From assembly GCA_965221815.1 (NCBI GenBank), contig OZ244915.1:2666001-2730000 (forward strand): a DNA stretch of 64,000 nt. Direction: 5' to 3'. Shown here one piece after another: positions 34,962 through 44,101 of the stretch; within the stretch, counting starts at the first letter, position 1, and every line of letters begins with the position of its first letter. The DNA comes from JAPOXR01 sp965221815 (lineage in GTDB: Bacteria > Pseudomonadota > Alphaproteobacteria > Rhodobacterales > Rhodobacteraceae). The position numbers were made by a program, and so were the translations under genes. The notes below the pieces were generated by a model, which saw only the letters and a program-made list of their open reading frames with translations, searched no databases and was not told where the DNA came from.

Positions 34962-35156
34962 ATGACAAAGTTTTCTCCTTTCCAGTTCATCCAGCAGACC
35001 CGGACAGAAGTCTCCAAGGTGGTGTGGCCCACACGCCGCGAGTTACTTGTCACGACGGCAATGGTGTTTGTGCTGGCCGCACTCTTTGCGGTCTTTTTCT
35101 TCGTGGTGGATCAGATCATTACATTTGGACTGACGTCATTGCTTGACGCTTTTTGA
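34962..35156 (+). CDS. secE: Preprotein translocase subunit SecE
   Basis: A 64-residue single-spanning SecE. It has the conserved cytosolic helix FIQQTRTEVSKVVWPTRREL, where the TEVxKVxWPTRxE block is the family signature, and one C-terminal membrane segment (AMVFVLAALFAVFFFVVDQI). GTG 34959 directly before the ATG is an alternative start. SecE stabilises SecY in the inner-membrane translocon. nusG and the rplK operon, which normally follow secE, are absent here; rpmI follows instead. Confidence 0.95.
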   Translation: MTKFSPFQFIQQTRTEVSKVVWPTRRELLVTTAMVFVLAALFAVFFFVVDQIITFGLTSLLDAF

Positions 35157-35272
35157 TTGGTGAATGGGCTGACCCCAACAGAGTCAATCGATGGTGCTGA
35201 ACCATCACGCAATGCAGTCGGCCGTCACGGCATGCCGAACTGCATGAAGACATTCATCCAGAGGAGAATGAA

Positions 35273-35473
35273 ATGCCAAAAATGAAGACAAAATCGAGTG
35301 CCAAAAAACGATTCAAACTGACAGCAAAGGGACGGATCAAGGTGCAGCAGACCGGCAAACGTCATGGAATGATCAAACGTTCCAACAAGTTCATTCGCAA
35401 TGCACGGGGGACTGCGGTACTTTCGAAGCCCGATGAGCGACTGGTCAAATCCTACATGCCGTATGGACGCTGA
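35273..35473 (+). CDS. rpmI: 50S ribosomal protein L35
   Basis: A 66-residue, highly basic protein beginning PKMKTKSSAKKRFKLTAKG and ending SYMPYGR, both family hallmarks. A strong GAGGAG site precedes the ATG. It is followed 11 bases later by rplT. The usual upstream partner infC is missing; secE lies 116 bases upstream. The spacer contains a small hairpin GATGGT/ACCATC near 35189 that could be part of an autoregulatory leader. Confidence 0.97.
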   Translation: MPKMKTKSSAKKRFKLTAKGRIKVQQTGKRHGMIKRSNKFIRNARGTAVLSKPDERLVKSYMPYGR

Positions 35474-35484
35474 GGAGATCTGCA

Positions 35485-35853
35485 ATGGCAAGGGTTAAAA
35501 GTGGAACCGTCACACATGCACGGCACAAAAAGGTCATCAAGGCTGCCAAAGGCTATTATGGACGGCGCAAAAACACCTACTCGGCGGCGAAACGCGCAGT
35601 TGAAAGAGCCAGAGAATACGCAACGCGTGATCGCAAGGTCAGAAAGCGGAATTTTCGTGCCTTGTGGATTCAGCGTATCAATGCTGCCGTTCGAGAACGC
35701 GATAGCGGACTGAACTATTCGCAATTCATTCGTGGACTGCATTTGGCCGGCATTGAATTGGATCGCAAGGTGCTCGCTGATCTTGCGATCCGCGAGCCAG
35801 AAGCTTTCTCACAGGTGCTCGCCAAGGCAAAAGCAGCGTTGCGCACTGCCTGA
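35485..35853 (+). CDS. rplT: 50S ribosomal protein L20
   Basis: A 122-residue basic protein with the standard opening ARVKSGTVTHARHKKVIKAA, KGYYGRRKNTYSAAKRAVE, and WIQRINAAVRE. It binds 23S rRNA early in assembly and represses its own operon in many bacteria. It is preceded by GAGGAG and lies 11 bases after rpmI. Confidence 0.97.
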   Translation: MARVKSGTVTHARHKKVIKAAKGYYGRRKNTYSAAKRAVERAREYATRDRKVRKRNFRALWIQRINAAVRERDSGLNYSQFIRGLHLAGIELDRKVLADLAIREPEAFSQVLAKAKAALRTA

Positions 35854-35969
35854 GATCAACAGTCGGGCCGATCTGCCTTCATGGCTTTCAACCATGTGCT
35901 GATCCTGCGCAAGGTTGCACAGAATCATGAAGGGTCGGCTTTTGCACTGAATACCGTTGTGGGGAACTG

Positions 35970-37055
35970 ATGAAATCGCTAGACGCGCTGCGCGAGTCCC
36001 ATCTGACATCAATTGCCGCGGCCTCTTCCCATGACGAACTTGAGGTGGCGCGACTGGCCGCGTTTGGGCGCAAATCGGGTGAGATCAGTCAGCGGCTGAG
36101 CCAGCTTGGCAAGATGGATCCTGAACAACGGCGTGAAATCGCACCGCGCCTCAATCACATCAAGAACGAACTCCGGCAGGCCATTTCGGCAAAGAAGTCA
36201 GAGATAGACGAGCACGAAATTGAAGAGCAAATCGGTCAGGAGTGGACGGACATAACGCTGCCCGGACGCTACCGCGCCGAAGGGACCATTCATCCTGTCA
36301 GCCAGGTCACCGAGGAGGTGATAGCCATTTTCGCGGATCTGGGTTTCGAGGTCGCCGAAGGCCCTCAGATTGAAAGTGACTGGTATAATTTTGATGCCTT
36401 GAATATCCCGCCTGAACATCCGGCCCGCCAGGAGCATGACACGTTCTTTATTCAGAATTCTGACTCGGACACAGGGCAACCGAATGTGCTGCGAACGCAC
36501 ACGTCGCCTGTACAAATCAGGGCAATGAACGCGGCCAAACCACCAATGCGCATCATCGCGCCGGGGCGGGTCTATCGTTGCGACTATGATCAGACCCACA
36601 CGCCGATGTTTCACCAGATTGAAGGTCTTGCTATCGACACGGATATTTCCATGGCACATCTGAAATGGACATTGGAAGAATTCTGTCGTGCCTTCTTTGA
36701 AGTCGAGAAGGCTGAACTGCGTTTTCGTGCGTCACACTTCCCCTTCACAGAACCCTCAGCCGAGGTGGATCTGCGATGTTCATGGGAACAGGGAAGGCTG
36801 AAGGTCGGAGAAGGTTCAGACTGGTTGGAGATTCTGGGCAGTGGAATGGTTCATCCGAATGTCCTGAAAGCCGGTGGGATTGATCCCGACAAATGGCAGG
36901 GATTCGCTTTTGGGATCGGCATCGACCGCCTCGCCATGCTCAAATATGGCATACCGGATCTCCGTGCCTTTTTTGAGTCCGATATCCGCTGGCTGCGCCA
37001 TTATGGATTCCGGCCCCTTGATGTGCCATCACTCCATGGTGGCCTGAGCCGCTAA
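35970..37055 (+). CDS. pheS: Phenylalanine-tRNA ligase alpha subunit
   Basis: Class II aminoacyl-tRNA synthetase alpha subunit, 361 residues. An N-terminal coiled coil is followed by the catalytic core: motif 2 around RTHTSPVQIRAM and PGRVYRCDYDQTHTPMFHQI, EVDLRCSWEQG, LGSGMVHPNVLKAGG, and motif 3 FGIGIDRLAMLKYGIPDLR. The enzyme is an alpha2-beta2 tetramer, so PheT must be encoded elsewhere; it is not downstream. GTGGGGAACTG precedes the ATG. The rpmI-rplT-pheS order is normal; the missing pheT next door is not. Confidence 0.97.
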   Translation: MKSLDALRESHLTSIAAASSHDELEVARLAAFGRKSGEISQRLSQLGKMDPEQRREIAPRLNHIKNELRQAISAKKSEIDEHEIEEQIGQEWTDITLPGRYRAEGTIHPVSQVTEEVIAIFADLGFEVAEGPQIESDWYNFDALNIPPEHPARQEHDTFFIQNSDSDTGQPNVLRTHTSPVQIRAMNAAKPPMRIIAPGRVYRCDYDQTHTPMFHQIEGLAIDTDISMAHLKWTLEEFCRAFFEVEKAELRFRASHFPFTEPSAEVDLRCSWEQGRLKVGEGSDWLEILGSGMVHPNVLKAGGIDPDKWQGFAFGIGIDRLAMLKYGIPDLRAFFESDIRWLRHYGFRPLDVPSLHGGLSR

Positions 37056-37069
37056 ACGGAGGACAAGAT

Positions 37070-37318
37070 ATGGATTCAAAAACGCAGACAGAACTTGAGG
37101 CGGCCGCTTTTCGAAGATTGCGGGATCATCTGCGCAATCGCACCGATGTCCAAAATATAGATTTGATGGATCTTGCCGGATTTTGCCGCAATTGCTTGAG
37201 TCGTTGGTATCAGGAATCGGCGAATGAAATGGGGATCAAGATGGACAAGGACGAGGCCCGCGAAATTGTCTATGGTATGACCTATGGTGACTGGAAACGC
37301 AGATATCAGACGGATTGA
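37070..37318 (+). CDS. DUF1244 family protein
   Basis: An 82-residue protein of the DUF1244 family, conserved in alpha- and gammaproteobacteria, function unknown. The hallmark is MDLAGFCRNCLSRWYQESAN with two cysteines, followed by MDKDEAREIVYGMTYGDWK. It starts 14 bases after pheS after a GGAGGA site, so it is probably cotranscribed. It is small, soluble and mostly helical. Confidence 0.9.
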   Translation: MDSKTQTELEAAAFRRLRDHLRNRTDVQNIDLMDLAGFCRNCLSRWYQESANEMGIKMDKDEAREIVYGMTYGDWKRRYQTD

Positions 37319-37376
37319 ACCGCCCCAGGGTGACATAGCCTTCACCCCATACGGTGCCGCAGGCCATTCAACAGCG

Positions 37377-38135
37377 TCAATTCCGCCTCGGATCGTGCAG
37401 CTGAAGCGTAAATTGGCGCGGCAAGAGACCTGACTGAAGCCAGCAAATGTGGGTATAGATTGAAAAAACCGGAAGGCCAGTGGACTTGCGGATATCTGCG
37501 GCAAAGGGAACCATATTCGTACATTCAAGAACGACTGCGCCGATATCGCGACGACCCTCGACGAGACAATGAGCTGCATCCAGCAGATCCTCTTGACATA
37601 ATGCAAAGTCGATCTCCGGCTGGTCGTCAAGAATCTTCCGACTGAATTCCCGCCCGCCATCTGTCCCCGCAATTGGCGTATCGAGCGGAACGTTCGCTGC
37701 CACAAGATGATCCTCTGACAAATGTTCTTGCGAAATTGTCAGAATTCCCGCTTTCTTCCCCGTGGGAAGAAGGGCATTGATCGCCGGGATTTGCATGAGT
37801 GCGGACGCCGCAACCGGCACACCGACAGCGTCTTGGATCTCGTCCTGAACAAGCGAAAGAAACCCGCAATTCGTCGTCAATGCATCGGCCCCGTGTGCCA
37901 CCAGATCACGCCCGGCTTCAATGAATCCTTCAACCAGGCCAGCGGCACGATTTCTGATCACGCGATGCGGTGACGCGCCGCGGACAATTCGAAACTGTAC
38001 AGGAAAAGGCCATGTCCCGGCGTTTCCAACATCCCCCAGCACGCGCGGGAACCTGGTCTCGAGCATCATCACGCCAATACATGCGCCAAAGACGGTTTTC
38101 CCGCCATATTCACGTTCCAGAACGGCCTCCCTCAA
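37377..38135 (-). CDS. Aspartate/glutamate racemase family protein
   Basis: A 252-residue protein with the two catalytic-cysteine motifs of the family, LTTNCGFLSL (Cys90) and VVLECTNMVP (Cys205). The opening GGKTVFGACIGVMMLETRFP and GNAGTWPFP is typical of a subgroup close to hydantoin/Asp-Glu racemases found beside transporters. It would invert an amino acid or related acid without cofactor. It is divergent from an importer at 38.6 kb and could share its regulation. The substrate is unknown. Confidence 0.8.
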   Translation of the reverse strand: MREAVLEREYGGKTVFGACIGVMMLETRFPRVLGDVGNAGTWPFPVQFRIVRGASPHRVIRNRAAGLVEGFIEAGRDLVAHGADALTTNCGFLSLVQDEIQDAVGVPVAASALMQIPAINALLPTGKKAGILTISQEHLSEDHLVAANVPLDTPIAGTDGGREFSRKILDDQPEIDFALCQEDLLDAAHCLVEGRRDIGAVVLECTNMVPFAADIRKSTGLPVFSIYTHICWLQSGLLPRQFTLQLHDPRRN

Positions 38136-38578
38136 CCGTCAAGCCTTGCCCCGTATCCTATGCTCATCAGATCAAGATTCCAATTGAATGAAAAAGGATG
38201 AGATTTGAAATGACGGAGGTTCTTTTTCATCACGTTCTGAGACCCATCGATTTGACCTGATCCGACCAGAACCGTCCCGGCAATGGAATCTGTTTCTGGT
38301 AACGTAAATCTTCACTTCCAAGTGGTCGGAGTTGAATGTGATCGGGTCAGCCAGAATGTCAGCCGAGACGAGGTCAAAAATGACAGGTGCGGCGCTGCTG
38401 GCTTGATGTCGGTGTTGATAACCCCATCAATGAGCATCTTCCTGCAGTGCGATCAGCGTCCCGGGGTCCAATCGCCAGGCGAGCCAGACCGGGTTCCGCC
38501 CCCTTTTGGCTCTGCTTGCATACGCATTCAATTATGAATAGGGCTACTTGGACATCGTCAATCTTGGAGGACACACTG
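38136..38578. promoter_or_regulatory. Divergent intergenic region before the third importer
   Basis: A 443-base stretch between the racemase-like gene (minus) and the binding-protein gene (plus). No convincing gene is present. Promoters for both directions must lie here. CTTGGAGGACACACTG before ATG 38579 gives a strong ribosome site. Confidence 0.4.
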
Positions 38579-39900
38579 ATGTTAAGACGCACTTTGGTGC
38601 GGGCGGGTCTGTCGACAGCCGCGATGCTGATGGCAACCACGATCGCGTGGGCTGAGGATATGCCCTACAATCTGCTGCCGGGCAAACCATTTGCCGGAAC
38701 CACACTGAACATACTCAGCGTCGTGACGCCGCAATTCGATGGCCTGATGCTGCGGACAACGAATTCACCGAACTGACGGGTATCGAAACCGAGTGGACCT
38801 TTATTCCGTTCGGATCGTTACAGGAAAAGATCAATGCCGAAGGCATTGCGGCGACCGGGACATTTGATGTTGTCAATTATCTGGACAGCTGGGGGCCACC
38901 AAACGCCCATTGGCTGATGGAGATCGACGATCTCTTGGCGCGTGACGGCATTTCGATGGATCGCTATCCGGCCGCCTTCGCGCGGTCGGCGCAATTCGAG
39001 GGCAAAACTCTGGGGTTTCCCCTGCGCGCCCATCCACAATTGCTGTTTTATCGCAAAGATCTCATCCCGGAACCACCGGGAAGCTGGGAGGACGTGATTG
39101 AAATTGGCAAGGAACTGAAGGAAACCAATCCTGATGTCGCCCCCATTGCCCTCTATTACAACAACGACGGCAACCGCCAGAACCTGTTCATCTGGATCAA
39201 TTTCCTATGGGCAGCCGGTGCGGACATATTCAATGACGACTGGACCCCGGCCTGGACCTCGGAGGAAGCCTTGCAGGCGACCGAAGACTATATCGCACTT
39301 CACACAATGCATCAGGTCACCAACCCCAATTCACTCGCTTTCGTGGAGCAGGACGCACGTCAATCCTTCATGCAAGGTAATTCAGCGATGATTCCGGTCT
39401 GGTGGTGGGCCTATTCGGGTTTCTATAATCCGGACAGTTCGACTCTGACCAAAGACCAAGTGGCTTTCACCGGCATGCCGACCTACAATGGCACGGTCAA
39501 GACCTACGCCATTTCGATGCCTTTCTCGATCTCTGAATATTCTGCGAACAAGGGCGCTGCTTGGGAATTTCTGAAGTGGCTCTCTAACCCGGAGATGGAC
39601 AAAGCCAACGCGACCGAAAGGGAAGTCGCTGGAAAGACCATCATCAACAATGTCGTCACGCATATTTCGAGCCTGACCGATCCCGAGGTCAACGCCGCCA
39701 ACGATGGAATTCAGGGCGCTGCCTGGGATTCATTGAAGGAATCCGACATCATGCCGCAAATCCCGGAATGGCCCGAAGTGGGTGACATTCTGTCAGCCGC
39801 GATTGCCGAAGCCGCCGCGGGCGGTGAGACCCGACAGCTGATGATCGACGCCGCAGAGCGCGCCGAGAAGGTTCTTCGCCGCGCCGGTCGAATCCAGTAA
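38579..39900 (+). pseudogene. Extracellular solute-binding protein gene with a frameshift
   Basis: From ATG 38579 (after GGAGG) the frame encodes a signal peptide ending TTIAWA and then LPGKPFAGTTLNILSVVTPQ FDGLMLR, and stops at 38776. From 38756 another frame continues with NEFTELTGIETEWTFIPFGS and runs to 39900. One missing base after 38755 (CGG-GAC would restore RDNEF) explains both. The joined product of about 440 residues is a family-1 sugar-binding protein, with ALYYNNDGNRQNLFIWINF, MQGNSAMIPVWWWAY and WEFLKWLSNPEMDK. The downstream permeases and ATPase look intact. It is either a true recent mutation or a sequencing error. Confidence 0.8.
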
Positions 39901-39910
39901 ACCATTGGTT

Positions 39911-39930
39911 GGGCGGACCTGGGTCCGCCC
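39911..39930 (+). terminator. Stem-loop after the binding-protein gene
   Basis: GGGCGGACC and GGTCCGCCC are perfectly complementary over nine bases with a two-base centre, ten bases after the stop. There is no T-run. As in the 16-kb importer, a hairpin lies between binding protein and permease, where it can stabilise the upstream mRNA part. Confidence 0.6.
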
Positions 39931-39937
39931 TCCCCGC

Positions 39938-40819
39938 GTGCGGGACAATATCCTGAAATATTTGCTGGTCGCTCCAGCAGTCGTCGTGGTCGGTGTCACC
40001 GCGATCTGGCCTCTTATTGAAGCCGCGCGTCTCTCCTTCACGGTCGGGCGCCTCAACCGCCCGGGATCCTTGGAACAATATCTCGGCTGGGAAAACTATG
40101 TCTGGGCGGTGATGGAGGAACCCGCCTTCTGGAACTCCGTCTGGGTGACAGCTGCCTATACTTTTCTGACAGTCGCACTGACAACGATCCTGGCGCTTGC
40201 CCTGGCCCTGCTTTTGGCACCCGGAGGACGTCTGCGCAGCGGTATCCAGACATTGCTGATCCTGCCTTTTGCCATGAGTCCGGCCCTGATCGGTGTATCA
40301 TTCCGCTTCATGTTCAATCCCGAATTCGGTCTTTTCGACGCTTTTTTTGGGGCACTCATTCCGCCGCTGGCCAATGTGAGCTGGTTGGCCGACCCGATCC
40401 TGGCCTTTGCTGTCTGTGTAATGGCTGATGTCTGGGGCTGGATTCCATTTCTGACACTGGTCCTGATCGGCGGTCTGGTCAGCGTTCCGCGTGAGACATT
40501 GGAAGCGGCACAAATTGATGGTGCGAATGGCTGGCGCGTATTTCGTGATGTGACGCTGCCACAGCTCGCTCCGGTCCTGGCGGTCGTGGTCATCCTGAAA
40601 TCGATTTTCTCGCTCAAGACGTTTGATCAGATCTTCATGCTGACCAATGGTGGGCCGGGAACCGCAACCCAGACGCTATCGCACTACATATACTTCAATG
40701 GCATGAAATACGGGCAAATCGGCTTCGCTGCATCGGTTGCCTGGCTCATGGTGATCCCCATGATCTTTCTCACCTACGCCTATGCAAAACTCGTATTCAG
40801 AAAAGACCGGGGCCAATGA
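39938..40819 (+). CDS. ABC transporter permease, MalF type
   Basis: Inner-membrane permease of about 293 residues with six hydrophobic segments. The EAA loop is TLEAAQIDGANGWRVFRDVT and the C-terminal block FMLTNGGPGTATQTLSHYIY is typical. The frame opens at TTG 39905, but that start would place the hairpin inside the coding region, so GTG 39938 (VRDNILKYLLVAP) is preferred; neither has a good ribosome site. The end overlaps the next permease by four bases. Confidence 0.8.
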   Translation: MRDNILKYLLVAPAVVVVGVTAIWPLIEAARLSFTVGRLNRPGSLEQYLGWENYVWAVMEEPAFWNSVWVTAAYTFLTVALTTILALALALLLAPGGRLRSGIQTLLILPFAMSPALIGVSFRFMFNPEFGLFDAFFGALIPPLANVSWLADPILAFAVCVMADVWGWIPFLTLVLIGGLVSVPRETLEAAQIDGANGWRVFRDVTLPQLAPVLAVVVILKSIFSLKTFDQIFMLTNGGPGTATQTLSHYIYFNGMKYGQIGFAASVAWLMVIPMIFLTYAYAKLVFRKDRGQ

Positions 40820-41643
40820 CCGGGAACCGACTTCGCCGACTGTTCTCCGCAATTCAGGTCGCCCTGATTCTTGTTGCGACATTTGTAATGCTGGTGCCAA
40901 TCGCCTGGATATTTCTTGCGGCGTTCAAGACCCATGTCGATGTCTATCAGCTGAAACTTTTCTTTCGACCGACCCTCGAGAATTTCGGCACCGTCTTCGA
41001 CGCACCTTTCCTGCTCGGAGCCAAGTTGTTCAACTCAACCATCGTGGCTCTTGTCACGGTCATGCTGGCGATTCCGATTGCGACCATGGCGGCTTATTCC
41101 TTCAGTCGGTTTCACCTCAGGGGCGAAACGGCGATGCTGGTGACGATTCTGGCGACGCAATTCGTCCCGGCGGTTATCATTGTACTGCCGTTCTTCGTGA
41201 TGTTTCGTGATATCGGACTTCTTGATACACGGGCCGGACTCATCGTGGTTAACCTGGCTATCGTCATGCCATTTGCGGTCTGGATGATCAAAGGATTTAT
41301 CGACGGTATCCCACTCGATACCGAAGAGGCCGCGATGGTGGACGGCTCATCGCGCGTACAAGTGATTCGAAACATTGTTCTGCCGATGGCGGCGCCAGGT
41401 ATCCTCACGGCGGGAATCTTCTGTTTCATCATTGCCTGGAATGAATTCCTGTTTGCACTGATCCTGACCAATAAAAACGCGGTCACATTGCCAATCGGTC
41501 TTGCCCTCTTCAAGGCCGAGGAAGGCGATTTGTGGAATCTTCTGAGCGCCGCTGGAATCATCATCATGTTACCCATGTTCATACTTGCATTGCTCATCCG
41601 AAAATACTTCGTGCAAGGCATGACCATGGGGGCGGTGCGCTGA
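40816..41643 (+). CDS. ABC transporter permease, MalG type
   Basis: Second permease of the third importer, 275 residues. The EAA loop is DTEEAAMVDGSSRVQVIRNI, and the C-terminal YFVQGMTMGAVR is standard for MalG-like proteins. ATGA overlap upstream and TGATG overlap with the ATPase gene downstream imply coupled translation. Confidence 0.88.
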   Translation: MTGNRLRRLFSAIQVALILVATFVMLVPIAWIFLAAFKTHVDVYQLKLFFRPTLENFGTVFDAPFLLGAKLFNSTIVALVTVMLAIPIATMAAYSFSRFHLRGETAMLVTILATQFVPAVIIVLPFFVMFRDIGLLDTRAGLIVVNLAIVMPFAVWMIKGFIDGIPLDTEEAAMVDGSSRVQVIRNIVLPMAAPGILTAGIFCFIIAWNEFLFALILTNKNAVTLPIGLALFKAEEGDLWNLLSAAGIIIMLPMFILALLIRKYFVQGMTMGAVR

Positions 41644-42701
41644 TGGCAGAGGTGATACTGCGCAATCTCACGAAGCAGTGGGGCGATGTTGTCGGTGTCG
41701 ACGATCAGTCACTGCATATCAGGGATCGCGAGTTCCTGGTGCTCCTCGGTCCATCAGGCTGCGGAAAGACAACGACTATGCGCATGATTGCCGGGTTGGA
41801 AGAACCGACCTCAGGTGAGGTCTGGATCGGAGATCGCATGGTCAATCGGGACCTGCCAAAGGACCGGGACGTGGCAATGGTGTTTCAGAATTACGGCCTC
41901 TACCCGCATATGTCGATCTTCGACAATATTGCTTATCCGCTACGGGTCCGCCATGTCACAAAAGATGAAATTCGCCCACGGGTCGAAGATGCAGCACGTA
42001 AGGTTGAACTTGTTGAATTCCTCGACCGTCGGCCCAGAGCGCTTTCGGGCGGCCAACGACAGCGTGTTGCGCTTGCCAGAGCTATCGTTCGAACTCCCAA
42101 AGTCTTTCTGATGGACGAACCCCTCTCCAATCTTGATGCCAAGCTCCGTGTCCTGATGCGGGCTGAGCTCAAACATCTCAGCCGCGAACTGATGACAACG
42201 ACTGTCTATGTGACCCACGATCAGGTCGAAGCGATGACACTCGCTGACAGGGTTGCGGTCATGAAGAACGGAATCATCCAGCAACTTGGTACGCCCGATG
42301 ACATTTACAATGATCCGGCCAATATGTTTGTGGCGGGATTCATTGGATCGCCTGCCATGAACCTGATCAAAGGGTCGATAAAGGATGGCAATTTTGTGAC
42401 AGCGGGCGGCACCCGTTTGACACCGACTGGCGGCAAGGAGAACGACTCAGTGGTTCTTGGAGTCAGGGCCGACGATATCCGGATCTCTGACCCTGGCGAA
42501 GGCCGTATCGACGTCACGATCTATGCCTTCGAAAATACCGGTGACAGTACGTTCTTGACCGTGCAATGGGGCGCACAGCGGATCATCGCGCGCGGCGGAC
42601 GGCATCTGCGAAAAGAGCAGGGCGATGTCGTCAGCATCACCATGGATCCTGACCACCTGTATCTATTCGATCCAGGCAGTGGATCGCGCATTCGCAACTG
42701 A
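41643..42701 (+). CDS. ABC transporter ATP-binding protein, MalK/UgpC type
   Basis: A 352-residue ATPase. Walker A GPSGCGKTTTMRM, a normal Q-loop VFQNYGLYPHMS, signature LSGGQRQRVALARA, Walker B FLMDEPLSNLDAK, switch YVTHDQVEAMTLAD, and a C-terminal regulatory domain (LGVRADDIRI, FENTGDSTFLTV). The start ATG 41643 overlaps the permease stop; an upstream frame from 41532 lies inside that permease and is rejected. This motor has the normal Gln, in contrast to the two ATPases at 21-23 kb. Confidence 0.9.
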   Translation: MAEVILRNLTKQWGDVVGVDDQSLHIRDREFLVLLGPSGCGKTTTMRMIAGLEEPTSGEVWIGDRMVNRDLPKDRDVAMVFQNYGLYPHMSIFDNIAYPLRVRHVTKDEIRPRVEDAARKVELVEFLDRRPRALSGGQRQRVALARAIVRTPKVFLMDEPLSNLDAKLRVLMRAELKHLSRELMTTTVYVTHDQVEAMTLADRVAVMKNGIIQQLGTPDDIYNDPANMFVAGFIGSPAMNLIKGSIKDGNFVTAGGTRLTPTGGKENDSVVLGVRADDIRISDPGEGRIDVTIYAFENTGDSTFLTVQWGAQRIIARGGRHLRKEQGDVVSITMDPDHLYLFDPGSGSRIRN

Positions 42702-42707
42702 GGTTCA

Positions 42708-43406
42708 ATGAATTCGCTGCCCCTTGTTCTCCTGCCTGGAATGATGTGCGATGCGCGACTCTTCACACCGCAGATCGCTGTGTTGGGAAACGCCCGGACA
42801 TTGCATTTCCCGACATTGTCGGGGGCAGCCACAATCGAAGGGTTGGCGCGGCAGATACTCGCAAATGCACCACCGAGATTTTCCTTGGCCGGACTTTCCA
42901 TGGGTGGGATCATCGCAATGGAAATGATGGTACAGGAACCTGAGCGCATCGCCCGTCTCGCCCTGCTTGACACCAACCCGTGCGCTGAACTTCCCGAGAT
43001 TCGGGCACGGCGGTGCGCGCAGATCGACAGGGTCCGCGCCGGTGCCCTGGTTGAAGTGGTCAGCAACGAAATGAAACCGAATTATCTGGCTGACCGATCG
43101 AACAGTCAGGCAATCCTTGATCTGTGCATGCAGATGGCACTTGATCTTGGTCCCGATATATTTGTCATCCAGTCTCGAGCCTTGCGCGACCGGCACGATC
43201 GCCGGGAAACCCTGCGCAAGATACGCGTTCCAACACTGATACTGTGCGGACGAGAGGATCGACTCTGTCCAGTGGCCCGACACGAGTTTATGCACGGTCT
43301 GATTCCTGGCGCATCTCTTGAAGTGATCGAGGACGCCGGCCACCTCCCGGTTCTCGAACAGCCGCAACTCACCAACGAGGCATTATCAAGATGGATCAGA
43401 TTGTAA
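42708..43406 (+). CDS. Alpha/beta hydrolase
   Basis: A 232-residue alpha/beta-fold hydrolase. The nucleophile elbow is LAGLSMGGI, the acid lies in LCGREDRLCP, and the catalytic His in EDAGHLPVLEQP. The oxyanion region is the opening VLLPGMMCD. It starts six bases after the ATPase stop and overlaps the next gene by 16 bases, so it belongs to the importer operon. It probably hydrolyses an ester or lactone of the imported compound. The substrate is unknown. Confidence 0.85.
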   Translation: MNSLPLVLLPGMMCDARLFTPQIAVLGNARTLHFPTLSGAATIEGLARQILANAPPRFSLAGLSMGGIIAMEMMVQEPERIARLALLDTNPCAELPEIRARRCAQIDRVRAGALVEVVSNEMKPNYLADRSNSQAILDLCMQMALDLGPDIFVIQSRALRDRHDRRETLRKIRVPTLILCGREDRLCPVARHEFMHGLIPGASLEVIEDAGHLPVLEQPQLTNEALSRWIRL

Positions 43407-44101
43407 TCGAAGACAGAATTCTGGCACTCCTCAGGAAAGTCGATACACCCACCGTCTGCAACGCCATTGAAGTCGCTCAAGGACGACGCGGCTTCTCCTT
43501 CTTCACCCGCGGCACAATGCAACACTCGCGTCCGGGATCGCCCCCTATCGTTGGACTGGCACGAACGGCACGGATCGCCGGCGCAGCACCCGCCACCGCA
43601 CCCCCAGAAACACTGCGCAAGAGGCGTATGGACTATTACCGATACATGGCGTCTGGCACCGGTCCGCGCTGCGCTGTGATTGAGGATGTTGACTATCCCG
43701 ACGCGATCGGTGCCTGGTGGGGAGAGATCAATGTCGCGGTGCACAAGGGTCTTGGAATGGTCGGAGCTGTAACCAACGGTGTCATACGCGATCTGGATGT
43801 CATCGACCCGGACTTCCCACTCCTCGCAGGCTCTATCGGCGTCAGTCACGGCTTCGTCCATATTGTGGAAACGCGCACAACGGTTGATGTGATGGGGTTG
43901 CGCGTCAGACACGGTGATCTGATTCATGCAGATCGGCATGGCGCACTGGTGATTCCGGCCAGCGATCTCCCTCGTCTCGAGGAGTCGATCAATTCTGTGA
44001 TCGCTCATGAGGCCATCATTCTCAATCCCGCCAGAGCCGATAACTTCGATATTGACAAGCTGGAAACGGCATGGAGCGCGTTCGAAACCGGGCGAACATA
44101 A
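43391..44101 (+). CDS. RraA-like aldolase family protein
   Basis: A 236-residue member of the RraA / 4-hydroxy-4-methyl-2-oxoglutarate aldolase family. The signature is GEINVAVHKGLGMVGAVTNG followed by VIRDLD, where the Arg-Asp pair takes part in metal and substrate binding. The N-terminal VDTPTVCNAIEVAQGRRGF is typical of the enzyme branch rather than the RNase E inhibitor. The C-terminal DLIHADRHGALVIP is also conserved. It is the last gene of the importer operon and would cleave or decarboxylate a small hydroxy/oxo acid. The alpha/beta hydrolase upstream may supply its substrate. Confidence 0.8.
   Translation: MDQIVIEDRILALLRKVDTPTVCNAIEVAQGRRGFSFFTRGTMQHSRPGSPPIVGLARTARIAGAAPATAPPETLRKRRMDYYRYMASGTGPRCAVIEDVDYPDAIGAWWGEINVAVHKGLGMVGAVTNGVIRDLDVIDPDFPLLAGSIGVSHGFVHIVETRTTVDVMGLRVRHGDLIHADRHGALVIPASDLPRLEESINSVIAHEAIILNPARADNFDIDKLETAWSAFETGRT

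Noticed and set aside
41532..41642. Upstream extension of the third importer's ATPase
   Set aside because: It lies within the permease gene in another frame; ATG 41643 overlaps the permease stop.
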